This document shows, one piece after another, positions 1-6,363 of a stretch of DNA of 6,532 bases. Source of the stretch: Caldifarciminota bacterium (GTDB lineage Bacteria; Hydrothermota; Tepidihabitantia; SM23-42); the NCBI GenBank assembly GCA_023128195.1, contig JAGMEL010000082.1, positions 1 to 6,532 of the forward strand. The letters are read 5' to 3'. The number at the start of each line of letters is the position of its first letter. The stretch's first letter is position 1. A program made the translations under genes and the position numbers. The notes beneath the pieces were generated by a model, which was not told where the DNA came from, did no database searches, and saw only the letters and a list, made by a program, of their open reading frames with translations.

Positions 1-7
1 TATTATA

Positions 8-25
8 ACACTGATTACACAGATT
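8..25 (+). repeat. Left inverted copy of the CACAGATTACACAGATT-type repeat
   Basis: Two tandem 9-bp units, ACACTGATT and ACACAGATT, lie 17 bp beyond the stop codon of the GxxExxY gene. The segment at 9-24 matches the reverse complement of 425-440, in the array on the other side of the gene, at 14 of 16 positions. The gene is therefore bracketed by inverted copies of one repeat. The alignment was done by eye. The role is unknown, and whether further units continue left of the window cannot be seen. Confidence 0.75.
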
Positions 26-42
26 TCTTATTATACTTATAG

Positions 43-519
43 TTAATATATTATTCTCTTCCATTGTAGGCTAGTACCTCCAAAATTCAACAACAGCCCC
101 ACTTTCAGATTTGCTGCTTTAAGATAGTTTATCATCTGCATCTCATCAATTTTTGTTAATTTCCCAATTTTCTTTACTTCAACAAGAATTTTGTCATTAA
201 TAATAAAATCAGCCCGATATTTCTTTTTGAGTTTATAACTTTCATAGTAAATGTCAAGGGAAACTTGATTTTTGAACTTAATTTTATTTTTTCTAAATTC
301 TATAATCAACGCTTCTTCGTAAACTGCCTCCAGAAATCCTGGGCCTAATTGTTTATGAATTTTCATAGCAATACCAATAATCTGATAGGTAATCTCTTTC
401 AAGGGAAAATTCTTTTTATTGCCCATCTGTGTAATCTGTACTTTACTTGTCTGTGTCATCTGTGCTTTGCTTTTCTGTGTAATCTGTGCTTTATTTTTCT
501 GTGTCATCTGTGTGATCAT
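43..519 (-). CDS. GxxExxY-family protein, PDDEXK nuclease-like, with repeat-encoded N-terminal extension
   Basis: This 158-residue protein belongs to the GxxExxY family, small proteins with a PD-(D/E)XK nuclease-like fold and no established function. The family signature is G61-F-L-E64-A-V-Y67, within a stretch reading KIHKQLGPGFLEAVYEEAL. D104 (in RADFII) and E114-V-K116 fit the metal-binding D...ExK pattern of this nuclease superfamily. Residues 1-31 are a TQ/K-rich repeat translated from the 24-bp array and are not part of the family fold. M32, at 426, would give a 127-residue protein of the usual length. No convincing Shine-Dalgarno sequence precedes M1 or M32. The frame overlaps the end of subunit B by 29 bp, so coupled or restarted translation at 519, 507, 459 or 426 is possible. 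Family assignment is confident, the start is not, and nuclease activity is inferred only from motifs. Confidence 0.85.
   Translation of the reverse strand: MITQMTQKNKAQITQKSKAQMTQTSKVQITQMGNKKNFPLKEITYQIIGIAMKIHKQLGPGFLEAVYEEALIIEFRKNKIKFKNQVSLDIYYESYKLKKKYRADFIINDKILVEVKKIGKLTKIDEMQMINYLKAANLKVGLLLNFGGTSLQWKRIIY
426..513 (-). repeat. Four-unit 24-bp tandem array inside two overlapping genes
   Basis: On the plus strand TCTGTGT recurs at 426, 450, 474 and 498, an exact 24-bp period. Each unit reads TCTGTGT, then A or C, then ATCTGTG/A, followed by a T-rich tail; position 8 alternates A, C, A, C. On the minus strand each unit is two 9-bp CACAGATTA-like subunits plus a 6-bp A-rich spacer. Because 24 is a multiple of 3 the array stays open: it encodes ITQ-K-x-K-A-Q units in the GxxExxY frame and, at its outer end, HTDDTEK plus a stop in the subunit B frame. 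Units are contiguous with no unique spacers, so this is not a CRISPR array. Confidence 0.85.
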
Positions 520-1879
520 AGTATCTCTGTAAATACTCTTCTCTCACTCTCTTCATCTCACTACGTGGCACCTGACGTAAGAGGTCCCAGCCGAGGTTTA
601 AAGTCTGCTCAATAGTTCTATTCTCATCCTCACCCTGTAAAATGTATTTTTCTTCAAAAGCCTGTGAAAACTTAAGATAAATCTTATCTAAATCAGATAA
701 TGCTGCTTCACCCAAAATCACTGATAATTCTGCTGCTTCTTTACCCCGGGCATAGCAGGCGATTAATTGATTAAACAAATCAGCATGGTCTTCCCGGGTC
801 TTACCTTTACCAATACCCTTATCCTTAAGCCGGGACAGTGATTGCTGAACGTCTATGGGCGGCGAAATCTTCTTACGGTAAAGAGAACGCGAAAGAATAA
901 TCTGACCTTCAGTAATATATCCAGTCAAATCAGGAATAGGATGGGTCTTATCATCTTCGGGCATTGAAAGAATTGGAATCAATGTAATTGAACCCTTTTT
1001 GCCTTTTATTCGACCCGAGCGTTCATATACTGATGCAAGGTCTGTATAAAGATAGCCCGGATATCCTCTTCGACCCGGAATCTCTTTTCGTGCTGCAGCT
1101 ATTTCCCTCAGCGCCTCGGCGTAATTGGTCATATCTGAAAGTACGACAAGTATATGTAATCCCTTTTCAAAAGCAAGGTATTCAGCAACTGTGAAGGCAA
1201 CCCGCGGTGTTGAAACCCGCTCAATTGCCGGGTTGTCAGCCAGGTTCAAGAATAGAACTACTCTTTCGAGTGCCCCTGATTTTGTAAAATCCTGTATGAA
1301 GAAATTTGCCTCTTCAAATGTAATACCCATTGCACCGAATACTACAGCAAATTCTTCTTCACCTCCAAGTACCCTTGATTGTCGAACAATCTGTGCTGCT
1401 AAACGATTATGGGGTAATCCAGAACCAGAAAATATAGGTAGTTTCTGCCCGCGCACCAGGGTATTGATTCCATCTATCGATGAAATGCCGGTTTGAATAA
1501 ATTCATCAGGATAATTGCGCGCAGTTGGATTTATTGGCGCGCCATTTATATCGAGCATAGCCTCAGGAATAATTTCTGGCCCGCCATCCTTTGGCCGACC
1601 AAGACCATCAAAGATTCTTCCCAACATGTCTTCTGATACACCAATGTGCAAGGTCCGCGCAAGAAATCTCACACGGCAATTTTGTACATCAATGCCCGTA
1701 GAACCTTCAAATATTTGAACCAATGCCTTATCTTTGTCAACCTCTAAAACTCTACCCCTTTTCTTTTCACCCGAACCAGTGTAAATCTCAACCAGTTCTT
1801 CATACTTTACATCTTTTACGCCTTCAACAAGCAAAAGAGGACCGGCAACATTCAGAATACTGCTATATTCTTTTATCAT
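491..1879 (-). CDS. atpB: A/V-type ATP synthase/ATPase subunit B
   Basis: This is the non-catalytic nucleotide-binding subunit of the soluble head (462 residues, normal for the family), alternating with subunit A in the A3B3 ring. The degenerate P-loop SGSGLPHN at 151-158 is the form typical of B subunits and explains the lack of a true Walker A. YPGYLYTDLASVYERSGR (273-290) and PDLTGYITEGQI (316-327) are family hallmarks. R362 in KTREDH matches the arginine finger that completes the catalytic site of A. ATG at 1879 overlaps the end of A as ATGA and has a strong Shine-Dalgarno, GGGAGG at 1884-1889 with a 4-nt spacer, lying inside the A coding sequence. The C-terminus is odd: after REEYLQRYY, near where B subunits usually end, the last residues DHTDDTEK and the stop come from the 24-bp repeat array. 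Also called NtpB. Confidence 0.97.
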   Translation of the reverse strand: MIKEYSSILNVAGPLLLVEGVKDVKYEELVEIYTGSGEKKRGRVLEVDKDKALVQIFEGSTGIDVQNCRVRFLARTLHIGVSEDMLGRIFDGLGRPKDGGPEIIPEAMLDINGAPINPTARNYPDEFIQTGISSIDGINTLVRGQKLPIFSGSGLPHNRLAAQIVRQSRVLGGEEEFAVVFGAMGITFEEANFFIQDFTKSGALERVVLFLNLADNPAIERVSTPRVAFTVAEYLAFEKGLHILVVLSDMTNYAEALREIAAARKEIPGRRGYPGYLYTDLASVYERSGRIKGKKGSITLIPILSMPEDDKTHPIPDLTGYITEGQIILSRSLYRKKISPPIDVQQSLSRLKDKGIGKGKTREDHADLFNQLIACYARGKEAAELSVILGEAALSDLDKIYLKFSQAFEEKYILQGEDENRTIEQTLNLGWDLLRQVPRSEMKRVREEYLQRYYDHTDDTEK

Positions 1880-3753
1880 TTCTCCTCCCTTGATTCTTTG
1901 GTTCCCTTTGTATTTTTCTTTTCGTTCTCTTCCCCAGCAGCCTCTTCTACTTTCTCTTTTTTATCTTGCTCTGCCTCTTCTTTTTTCTCCTGGATCTTCC
2001 CCCCTTTAATAAGCCTATCAAACCCTTTGACAATCTCATCCTTTATCTTATCAATCTTATCAATCTCTGTTTCTGGCAGATATCTCATCCTCGCTATCTT
2101 TTCGCGAACCTCCATCTTTATTATATCGCTGAATACTGCACCTCTTGCCAATGCATTCCTTGCCTTATTATAATTGAACAAACATGCCGAAAGCATCATA
2201 TATTGTTTTTTGAGGGAGGCATATGTATCAACTTCGTGAAATGCATTTTGGTGTAAAAAATCTTCGCGCAGAGAACGCGCTCCTTCAAGAATCAACTTAT
2301 CCTCAGGCGATAATGCATCAACGCCTATGAGCCTCACAATCTCCTGGAGTTCAGCTTCCTGCTCTAAAAGACGCATTGCCTCTTTTGATAAATCTGTAAA
2401 ATCTTTTCCGACCTTCTTATTTATTTCTTCGCTGACATCATCTACATAAAGGGAATATGAGTTTAACCATGAGATCGCCGGGAAGTGACGCTGATAAGCC
2501 AGCTTATCCTCAAGACTCCAGAAAACCTTAACAACACGAAGGGTTGCCTGAACAACCGGGTCTGATAAATCACCACCCGGCGGAGAAACTGCGCCTATGA
2601 CACTCAAGGCACCCTGCCTTTTAGGCTCACCCATAGCTTTCACTCTACCTGCCCGCTCATAAAATGCACTGACCTTGGCACTAAGATAAGCTGGATAGCC
2701 TTCCTCGCCAGGCATCTCTTCTAATCGTCCAGAAATCTCTCTCATTGCCTCAGCCCAGCGCGAGGTTGAATCTGCCATCACGGCAACTGAATATCCCATA
2801 TCCCGGAAATACTCGGCTATTGTAATGCCGGTATAAACCGAAGCTTCTCTTGCCGCCACAGGCATGTTTGAGGTATTAGCAATAAGTACAGTCCTTTTCA
2901 TGAGCGATTCACCAGATAATGGATCCTTCAATTTGGGAAATTCCATGAGCACATCAGTCATTTCATTACCACGTTCACCGCAACCAATATAAACGATTAT
3001 CTCTGCCTCTGCCCACTTTGCCAGTTGGTGTTGAATAACAGTCTTCCCAGAACCGAAGGGACCAGGGCAACAAGCAGTGCCGCCCTTTGCTATTGGAAAA
3101 AATGTATCAATGATCCTCTGGCCGGTTGGCAGCAAAACTGTCGGGGCAAGTCTCTCTTTATATGGCCTTGGCTGACGAACTGGCCAGCGCTGTAGCATGG
3201 TTAGAGAAACAACCCCATTTTTTGTTTCAACCTCACATATAGTATCAGTAACTAAAAACTCACCTTGTTTAATAGTTTTAACCTTACCTTCAGTATGGTG
3301 CGGCATCATAATCTTATGGATAACCAGCACGGTCTCTTTTACCTCACCAATAATGTCTCCCGGTTTAACCACGTCGCCTTTCTTCACAAGTGGTTTGAAG
3401 TGCCATTTTATATCACGCTCCAATGCCGGTATCTCTATGCCCCGACTAATATTATCACCGGTCTGATCCCTAATTATATCCAAAGGTCTTTGAATTCCAT
3501 CAAAGATTGATTCAATAAGTCCCGGACCGAGTTCAACAAAGAGTGGATGGTCAGTCATGTATACTGGTTCTCCAGGACCAATCCCAGATGTATTCTCATA
3601 AACCTGGATCGATGCCGTATCTCCAGAAAGCTCAATTATCTCGCCAACTAACCGTTCTTCACTTACCCGCACCACATCATACATCTTACTTCCAGTCATT
3701 CCCTTTGCCACAACAAGCGGTCCTGACACTTTAATTATTTCACCTTTTCTCAT
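1876..3753 (-). CDS. atpA: A/V-type ATP synthase/ATPase catalytic subunit A
   Basis: This is the catalytic subunit of the rotary ATPase, which hydrolyses or makes ATP in the A3B3 head. The N-terminal barrel is followed by the non-homologous insert typical of A subunits (about 110-190). The Walker A is intact, GPFGSGKT at 231-238. The conserved GCGERGNE (257-264) contains the likely catalytic glutamate E260, and the Walker B strand VAVMADSTSRW ends near D328. SLEDKLAYQRHFPAISWLNS (413-431) is another family signature. ATG at 3753 overlaps the stop of F as ATGA, with GGAGG at 3758-3762 and a 4-nt spacer. The protein is 625 residues, longer than the usual 580-600. The excess is a Lys/Glu-rich tail of about 41 residues from 585, with no recognised fold; its last codons carry the ribosome binding site of B. 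Also called NtpA. Whether the enzyme moves H+ or Na+ cannot be told without the ring subunit. Confidence 0.98.
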   Translation of the reverse strand: MRKGEIIKVSGPLVVAKGMTGSKMYDVVRVSEERLVGEIIELSGDTASIQVYENTSGIGPGEPVYMTDHPLFVELGPGLIESIFDGIQRPLDIIRDQTGDNISRGIEIPALERDIKWHFKPLVKKGDVVKPGDIIGEVKETVLVIHKIMMPHHTEGKVKTIKQGEFLVTDTICEVETKNGVVSLTMLQRWPVRQPRPYKERLAPTVLLPTGQRIIDTFFPIAKGGTACCPGPFGSGKTVIQHQLAKWAEAEIIVYIGCGERGNEMTDVLMEFPKLKDPLSGESLMKRTVLIANTSNMPVAAREASVYTGITIAEYFRDMGYSVAVMADSTSRWAEAMREISGRLEEMPGEEGYPAYLSAKVSAFYERAGRVKAMGEPKRQGALSVIGAVSPPGGDLSDPVVQATLRVVKVFWSLEDKLAYQRHFPAISWLNSYSLYVDDVSEEINKKVGKDFTDLSKEAMRLLEQEAELQEIVRLIGVDALSPEDKLILEGARSLREDFLHQNAFHEVDTYASLKKQYMMLSACLFNYNKARNALARGAVFSDIIKMEVREKIARMRYLPETEIDKIDKIKDEIVKGFDRLIKGGKIQEKKEEAEQDKKEKVEEAAGEENEKKNTKGTKESREEK

Positions 3754-4073
3754 TTTTCCTCCAAAAAGACATCAGCACCGACCGCCTTTTTTATCACACC
3801 CCTAATCCTTTCTATTGCGAGTTTTGTCTTTCCTCTTCCTGTCGGAATGGGAATTAAACAAGGAATGGTTTCGGTTCGATAATTTAATAATATTTCACTC
3901 AACTCATCAATAAATTCTTCAGTAAAAAAGATTATCTTAAAACCTTGTCCAATCAACTCTTCAACCACTTTAACACATTCTCCTTTCTTCACATAAACCA
4001 CCTCAGCGCCCGTAGCAAGAAATGGCATAATCGTTTCCTGCTGACCTACAATTGCTAAAGTTTTACCAGACAT
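3750..4073 (-). CDS. atpF: A/V-type ATP synthase/ATPase subunit F
   Basis: This 107-residue protein matches the small central-stalk subunit F of A/V-type ATPases, which binds subunit D in the rotor and influences coupling. The N-terminal strand KTLAIVGQQETIMPFLATGAEVV begins a Rossmann-like alpha/beta domain. A second strand, KIIFFTEEFIDEL, sits near the middle, and IPIPTGRGKTKLAIERIRGVIKKAVGADVF closes the domain as expected for this family. Its position between C and A is the canonical order C-F-A-B. It overlaps the end of subunit C by 11 bp and the start of A by 4 bp (ATGA), which implies coupled translation. Only a weak purine-rich run precedes its ATG. Also called NtpG. The identification rests on sequence pattern and on its neighbours. 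Confidence 0.9.
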   Translation of the reverse strand: MSGKTLAIVGQQETIMPFLATGAEVVYVKKGECVKVVEELIGQGFKIIFFTEEFIDELSEILLNYRTETIPCLIPIPTGRGKTKLAIERIRGVIKKAVGADVFLEEK

Positions 4074-4977
4074 CAGAGATACTCTCTTTTAACTCATCAA
4101 CAGGAACTTCATTCATTTTCCCCCAGTATACCTGGCGCAATTTTTTAATCTCACTTATTTTAAAATGGTAATATGTAAATAACGGTTCAATGCCAAATGT
4201 CATCTTCCTTGCCTGTATTAAAAATCCTGTTCTCATCTCTTCACATAATCTTTCTAATTTTAAAAAAGAATGATATTCTTTGATATATGCGCTCCCTTTT
4301 TCTATAATTGATACGAATGGTGTGGTAAAAAAATTCTTACCTAAATGTTCATAATCGACATTTAAATTATCAATAAAAAACCTTTTGTCAAAGCTACCTA
4401 AAGATATATAAACCTGGTTAAAGATCTCCTGGCTATTCTCAAATTGGCGCGCTCTGAAAAAGCTGCGGATATTCTCAAGGTCAAAATAGAGTTGAAAGTA
4501 CTCATCAAAAAATAGTGCAAATTTTGCTTTTTCATATAAATATTTACATAAGATTTTATCGAGATTTGTCGAAAGGATAAAAGGATCTTTGTCTACTGCA
4601 AATCTTTCTATCTCTTCAATAACCTCATGCCAGGTTTCAACTTCTGATTCTTGTTGTAGATACATTAAATCTTCACTACCCTGTTTTAACTTAACCTTTA
4701 GATTATGGATCTGCTCAGGCCAATCAATAAATGACAGAACCTCAGGGGTAATACAATATCGTTTAAAGAATTTTTTAATTTCAATCTCTTCCATAGCAAG
4801 ACCAGCAGGTATATTATTGTATCCGATATATGGAGTATCAGACAGAAGTGTATTAAAATTTGTTAGTGTTCCGGCAATAAGTCGGTCAAAAAGGCTCCTG
4901 GTGAGTAATCTTGCTTCCCTTGCCCGAACAATGCCATTTACATATGCATATCGCGTATCTTCGGTTCCCTTAATCAT
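4063..4977 (-). CDS. atpC: A/V-type ATP synthase/ATPase subunit C (AC39/V0 d family)
   Basis: This subunit is the funnel-shaped connector joining the central shaft to the membrane ring. The protein starts in the characteristic way, with RYAYVNGIVRAREARLLTR at about residues 9-27, and continues as a mostly helical protein with many aromatic and charged residues. It has 304 residues, slightly shorter than the 320-350 common in the family, but with no break or frameshift. No membrane segment is evident, as expected. ATG at 4977 overlaps the stop of the upstream 92-residue gene as ATGA, and no good Shine-Dalgarno is visible, so translation probably depends on coupling. It is followed by F with an 11-bp overlap. 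Also called NtpC. The sequence is divergent, as is usual for this subunit; the call rests on the N-terminal pattern plus the gene order C-F-A-B. Confidence 0.9.
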   Translation of the reverse strand: MIKGTEDTRYAYVNGIVRAREARLLTRSLFDRLIAGTLTNFNTLLSDTPYIGYNNIPAGLAMEEIEIKKFFKRYCITPEVLSFIDWPEQIHNLKVKLKQGSEDLMYLQQESEVETWHEVIEEIERFAVDKDPFILSTNLDKILCKYLYEKAKFALFFDEYFQLYFDLENIRSFFRARQFENSQEIFNQVYISLGSFDKRFFIDNLNVDYEHLGKNFFTTPFVSIIEKGSAYIKEYHSFLKLERLCEEMRTGFLIQARKMTFGIEPLFTYYHFKISEIKKLRQVYWGKMNEVPVDELKESISDVW

Positions 4978-5252
4978 CGTGATTCTGTTATCTTCATTAT
5001 TTCACCCTTTTCATCGAGGGTTACTGTTAAAATTCTCTCAATCTCCACTTGATCAACTGTTTCAATCGTTCTCTGGAATTTTAATCTGAAAATTCTTCTA
5101 ATCCGTTTTGGTCTACCCAGAGACAATTTTCTGTATATGGTATCTTGTGGGCTTATCAGTTTTTCTGTTATCTTTGGTTCAACGCCTTTAAATTCAGGAA
5201 ATTCCTTTGAAATCTTTCTCTTTATTATGTTTATCTTCCTTGAACCAATCAC
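4974..5252 (-). CDS. Uncharacterised 92-residue protein in the ATPase operon
   Basis: I do not recognise this protein. It is very basic, with no signal peptide or membrane segment. The N-terminal third is Lys/Ile-rich (RKINIIKRKISKEF). The second half looks beta-rich and ends in an alternating pattern, VEIERILTVTLDEKGEIMKITESR, like a small strand-rich domain. The start is GTG (5250-5252), preceded by AAGGAG at 5258-5263 with a 5-nt spacer, a strong ribosome binding site that decides the start. Its stop overlaps the start of subunit C by ATGA, and only 9 bp separate it from the upstream protease-like gene. It occupies the place where subunit E lies in many A/V operons. It is about half the length of E and lacks the long coiled-coil N-terminus, so I do not call it E. 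The tight coupling argues that it is a real gene, perhaps related to ATPase assembly, but this is inference. Confidence 0.8.
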   Translation of the reverse strand: MIGSRKINIIKRKISKEFPEFKGVEPKITEKLISPQDTIYRKLSLGRPKRIRRIFRLKFQRTIETVDQVEIERILTVTLDEKGEIMKITESR

Positions 5253-5257
5253 GATCT

Positions 5258-5263
5258 CTCCTT
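5258..5263 (-). promoter_or_regulatory. Shine-Dalgarno supporting a GTG start
   Basis: On the minus strand AAGGAG lies 5 nt before GTG at 5252-5250. It overlaps the last bases of the stop codon of the upstream gene (5262-5264). No ATG lies nearby in frame, so this site fixes the start of the 92-residue gene and links its translation to the end of the upstream frame. Confidence 0.75.
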
Positions 5264-6311
5264 ACCTCTTACCCTGAAATTTCAGACTGAATGTTGGATC
5301 ACCATAAAGAACAAACTGCAAAAGCGTCTTTTTGTCATCGTCATCTAAAAAGCCCTGACGTCGGAGCGCTTTACGCGCAAAATCTAACTTGGCATTCTTA
5401 AAACTCTCACCCAAGGTCAACCCCTGCTTCATATATTCGAAAAAGTATTTGATCAATAAATCAGCCTCACTTGATGGCGGCGCAACTGGTCCATAAGCAA
5501 TCGTAGTCGAACCGCAAAATCCATAAATTTCTTTCTCACTCAGAAATTTCAAGGCTAGAGCATTTTTATGCGATTTATTCAGAATATATGCTCCATAACA
5601 TGCCTCAGATGCAACAACCCCTGAAGCATTATGAATATTTCCAGGTCCTAATGCAACGGGATATTTACCTTTGTCCTGACCATACCAGTTAGCTGAAACC
5701 TTGGTGCCATGAAGATTGAAATACAGAAAATTCTTGTTTTGCAGCCATTGGGATTTGAATGTATTGCTGTTAACAGGTGGCGAAATCTTTAAATCCTTTG
5801 GTTTTCCAATCTGGCGATAAACATTCTCTGAAGCCTTTTTCCAAACTCTGGCACTGATTCCAAAGGACTTTTTGGACGTTTTACTAAGTTTTTTTAACTG
5901 GTTTATGATAAAATTGGCATCTTTATTATCTGGAATGCGTGCACATATTCTATCTGGAATAAGAAAATCACTATCCCTTGATGCATAGGGATTATCTGAT
6001 AATACCCGTTTATCACTGTCATCACAGGGATTTTTCAATCGAAAAAATGGAATTATTTTATCACCGCCTACAAGCAGCAGAAAATCTATTCCCCCCCATT
6101 TTTTTTCGATTTTTAAGATAAAATTTCTGATTAATTGTGCACTTTTCTTTACCTTTTTGACCTGAAATCTATTTGTCCTGTCATAATAGAGAAATTTTAT
6201 CTTATAATGTTTCTTTGCTTTGATAAAAGAATTAATTGCCTTTTCAAATGTTGAGGTATCACCAATCTGTTTTTTTAAAGCTTCTTTACCACTTAAAATC
6301 ACCATTTGCAT
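5262..6311 (-). CDS. Caspase-fold cysteine peptidase-like protein, C25 (gingipain)-related
   Basis: This 349-residue protein resembles the catalytic domain of peptidase family C25 (clan CD, caspase-like fold). FLLLVGGDKIIPF (about 78-89) and DFLIPDRICARIP (115-127) match the usual strand and 'GR/ARIP' region. NLHGT gives a candidate catalytic histidine H201, and ASEACYGA a candidate cysteine C238, the normal His-Cys order of the clan. GFCGSTTIAYGP (264-275) and the closing LYGDPTFSLK (335-344) are also typical of C25-like proteins. It has no signal peptide, propeptide, adhesin domain or sorting tail, unlike secreted gingipains, so it is probably cytoplasmic. It heads the apparent operon, 9 bp before the next gene. 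The ATG at 6311 sits at the predicted transcription start with no Shine-Dalgarno; ATG at 6305 is the alternative. Homopolymer runs near 6091-6109 do not break the frame. Substrate and role are unknown. Confidence 0.75.
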   Translation of the reverse strand: MQMVILSGKEALKKQIGDTSTFEKAINSFIKAKKHYKIKFLYYDRTNRFQVKKVKKSAQLIRNFILKIEKKWGGIDFLLLVGGDKIIPFFRLKNPCDDSDKRVLSDNPYASRDSDFLIPDRICARIPDNKDANFIINQLKKLSKTSKKSFGISARVWKKASENVYRQIGKPKDLKISPPVNSNTFKSQWLQNKNFLYFNLHGTKVSANWYGQDKGKYPVALGPGNIHNASGVVASEACYGAYILNKSHKNALALKFLSEKEIYGFCGSTTIAYGPVAPPSSEADLLIKYFFEYMKQGLTLGESFKNAKLDFARKALRRQGFLDDDDKKTLLQFVLYGDPTFSLKFQGKR

Positions 6312-6316
6312 TGTAG

Positions 6317-6344
6317 ATTATATTCAAAAAATAGGCTATGTCAA
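6317..6344 (-). promoter_or_regulatory. Sigma70-type promoter for the protease-ATPase operon
   Basis: On the minus strand an exact TTGACA (6344-6339) is separated by 16 bp from an exact TATAAT (6322-6317). The expected transcription start, about 7 nt beyond the -10 box, falls at about 6309-6311. That is on the first codon of the caspase-like gene, so the transcript would have no or almost no leader. No other promoter is evident further down the operon, where gaps are absent or only 9 bp, so this one probably serves all the minus-strand genes. Confidence 0.75.
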
Positions 6345-6363
6345 GAAATGAGCCCCTTTTTAA

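Larger units (their letters stand above)
8..513. mobile_element. Candidate repeat-bounded cassette carrying a GxxExxY gene
   Basis: A gene of about 380-480 bp is enclosed by inverted copies of one short repeat: a two-unit copy at 8-25 and a four-unit 24-bp array at 426-513. The right edge runs into the last codons of ATPase subunit B, where subunit D commonly follows, so the segment looks inserted into the operon. There is no recognisable transposase, integrase or target-site duplication. If it is mobile it would be mobilised in trans or by its own nuclease-like protein. The inference rests on the layout. The boundaries are approximate, and an ancient in-place expansion of repeats is the main alternative. 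Confidence 0.4.

Noticed and set aside
426..513. Regularly spaced repeats that could suggest a CRISPR array
   Set aside because: The 24-bp units are contiguous and nearly identical, with no unique spacers and no cas genes; this is a simple tandem array.
349..615. Plus-strand open frame with Cys/Leu-rich LCHLCF repeats
   Set aside because: It is the antisense reading of the 24-bp repeat array and the end of atpB, with no ribosome binding site or family resemblance.
1404..1429. Apparent loss of the Walker A motif in subunit B (SGSGLPHN)
   Set aside because: B subunits of A/V ATPases are non-catalytic and normally carry this degenerate form, so it is not a defect.
988..3734. Several plus-strand open frames of 60-125 codons across atpB and atpA
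   Set aside because: They lie opposite strongly conserved ATPase genes, have low-complexity or unrecognisable products and no initiation signals.
4589..5089. Plus-strand open frame of 166 codons opposite atpC and the 92-residue gene
   Set aside because: It is antisense to two coupled genes, one of them recognisable, and its product is Ser/Leu-rich with no domain.
4974..5252. Calling the 92-residue protein ATPase subunit E or a peripheral-stalk subunit
   Set aside because: It is too short for E and lacks the long coiled-coil N-terminus of stalk subunits; position alone is not enough.
6085..6112. C7 and T8 runs as a possible sequencing frameshift in the caspase-like gene
   Set aside because: The reading frame continues through both runs with family-like sequence on each side, so there is no sign of an error.
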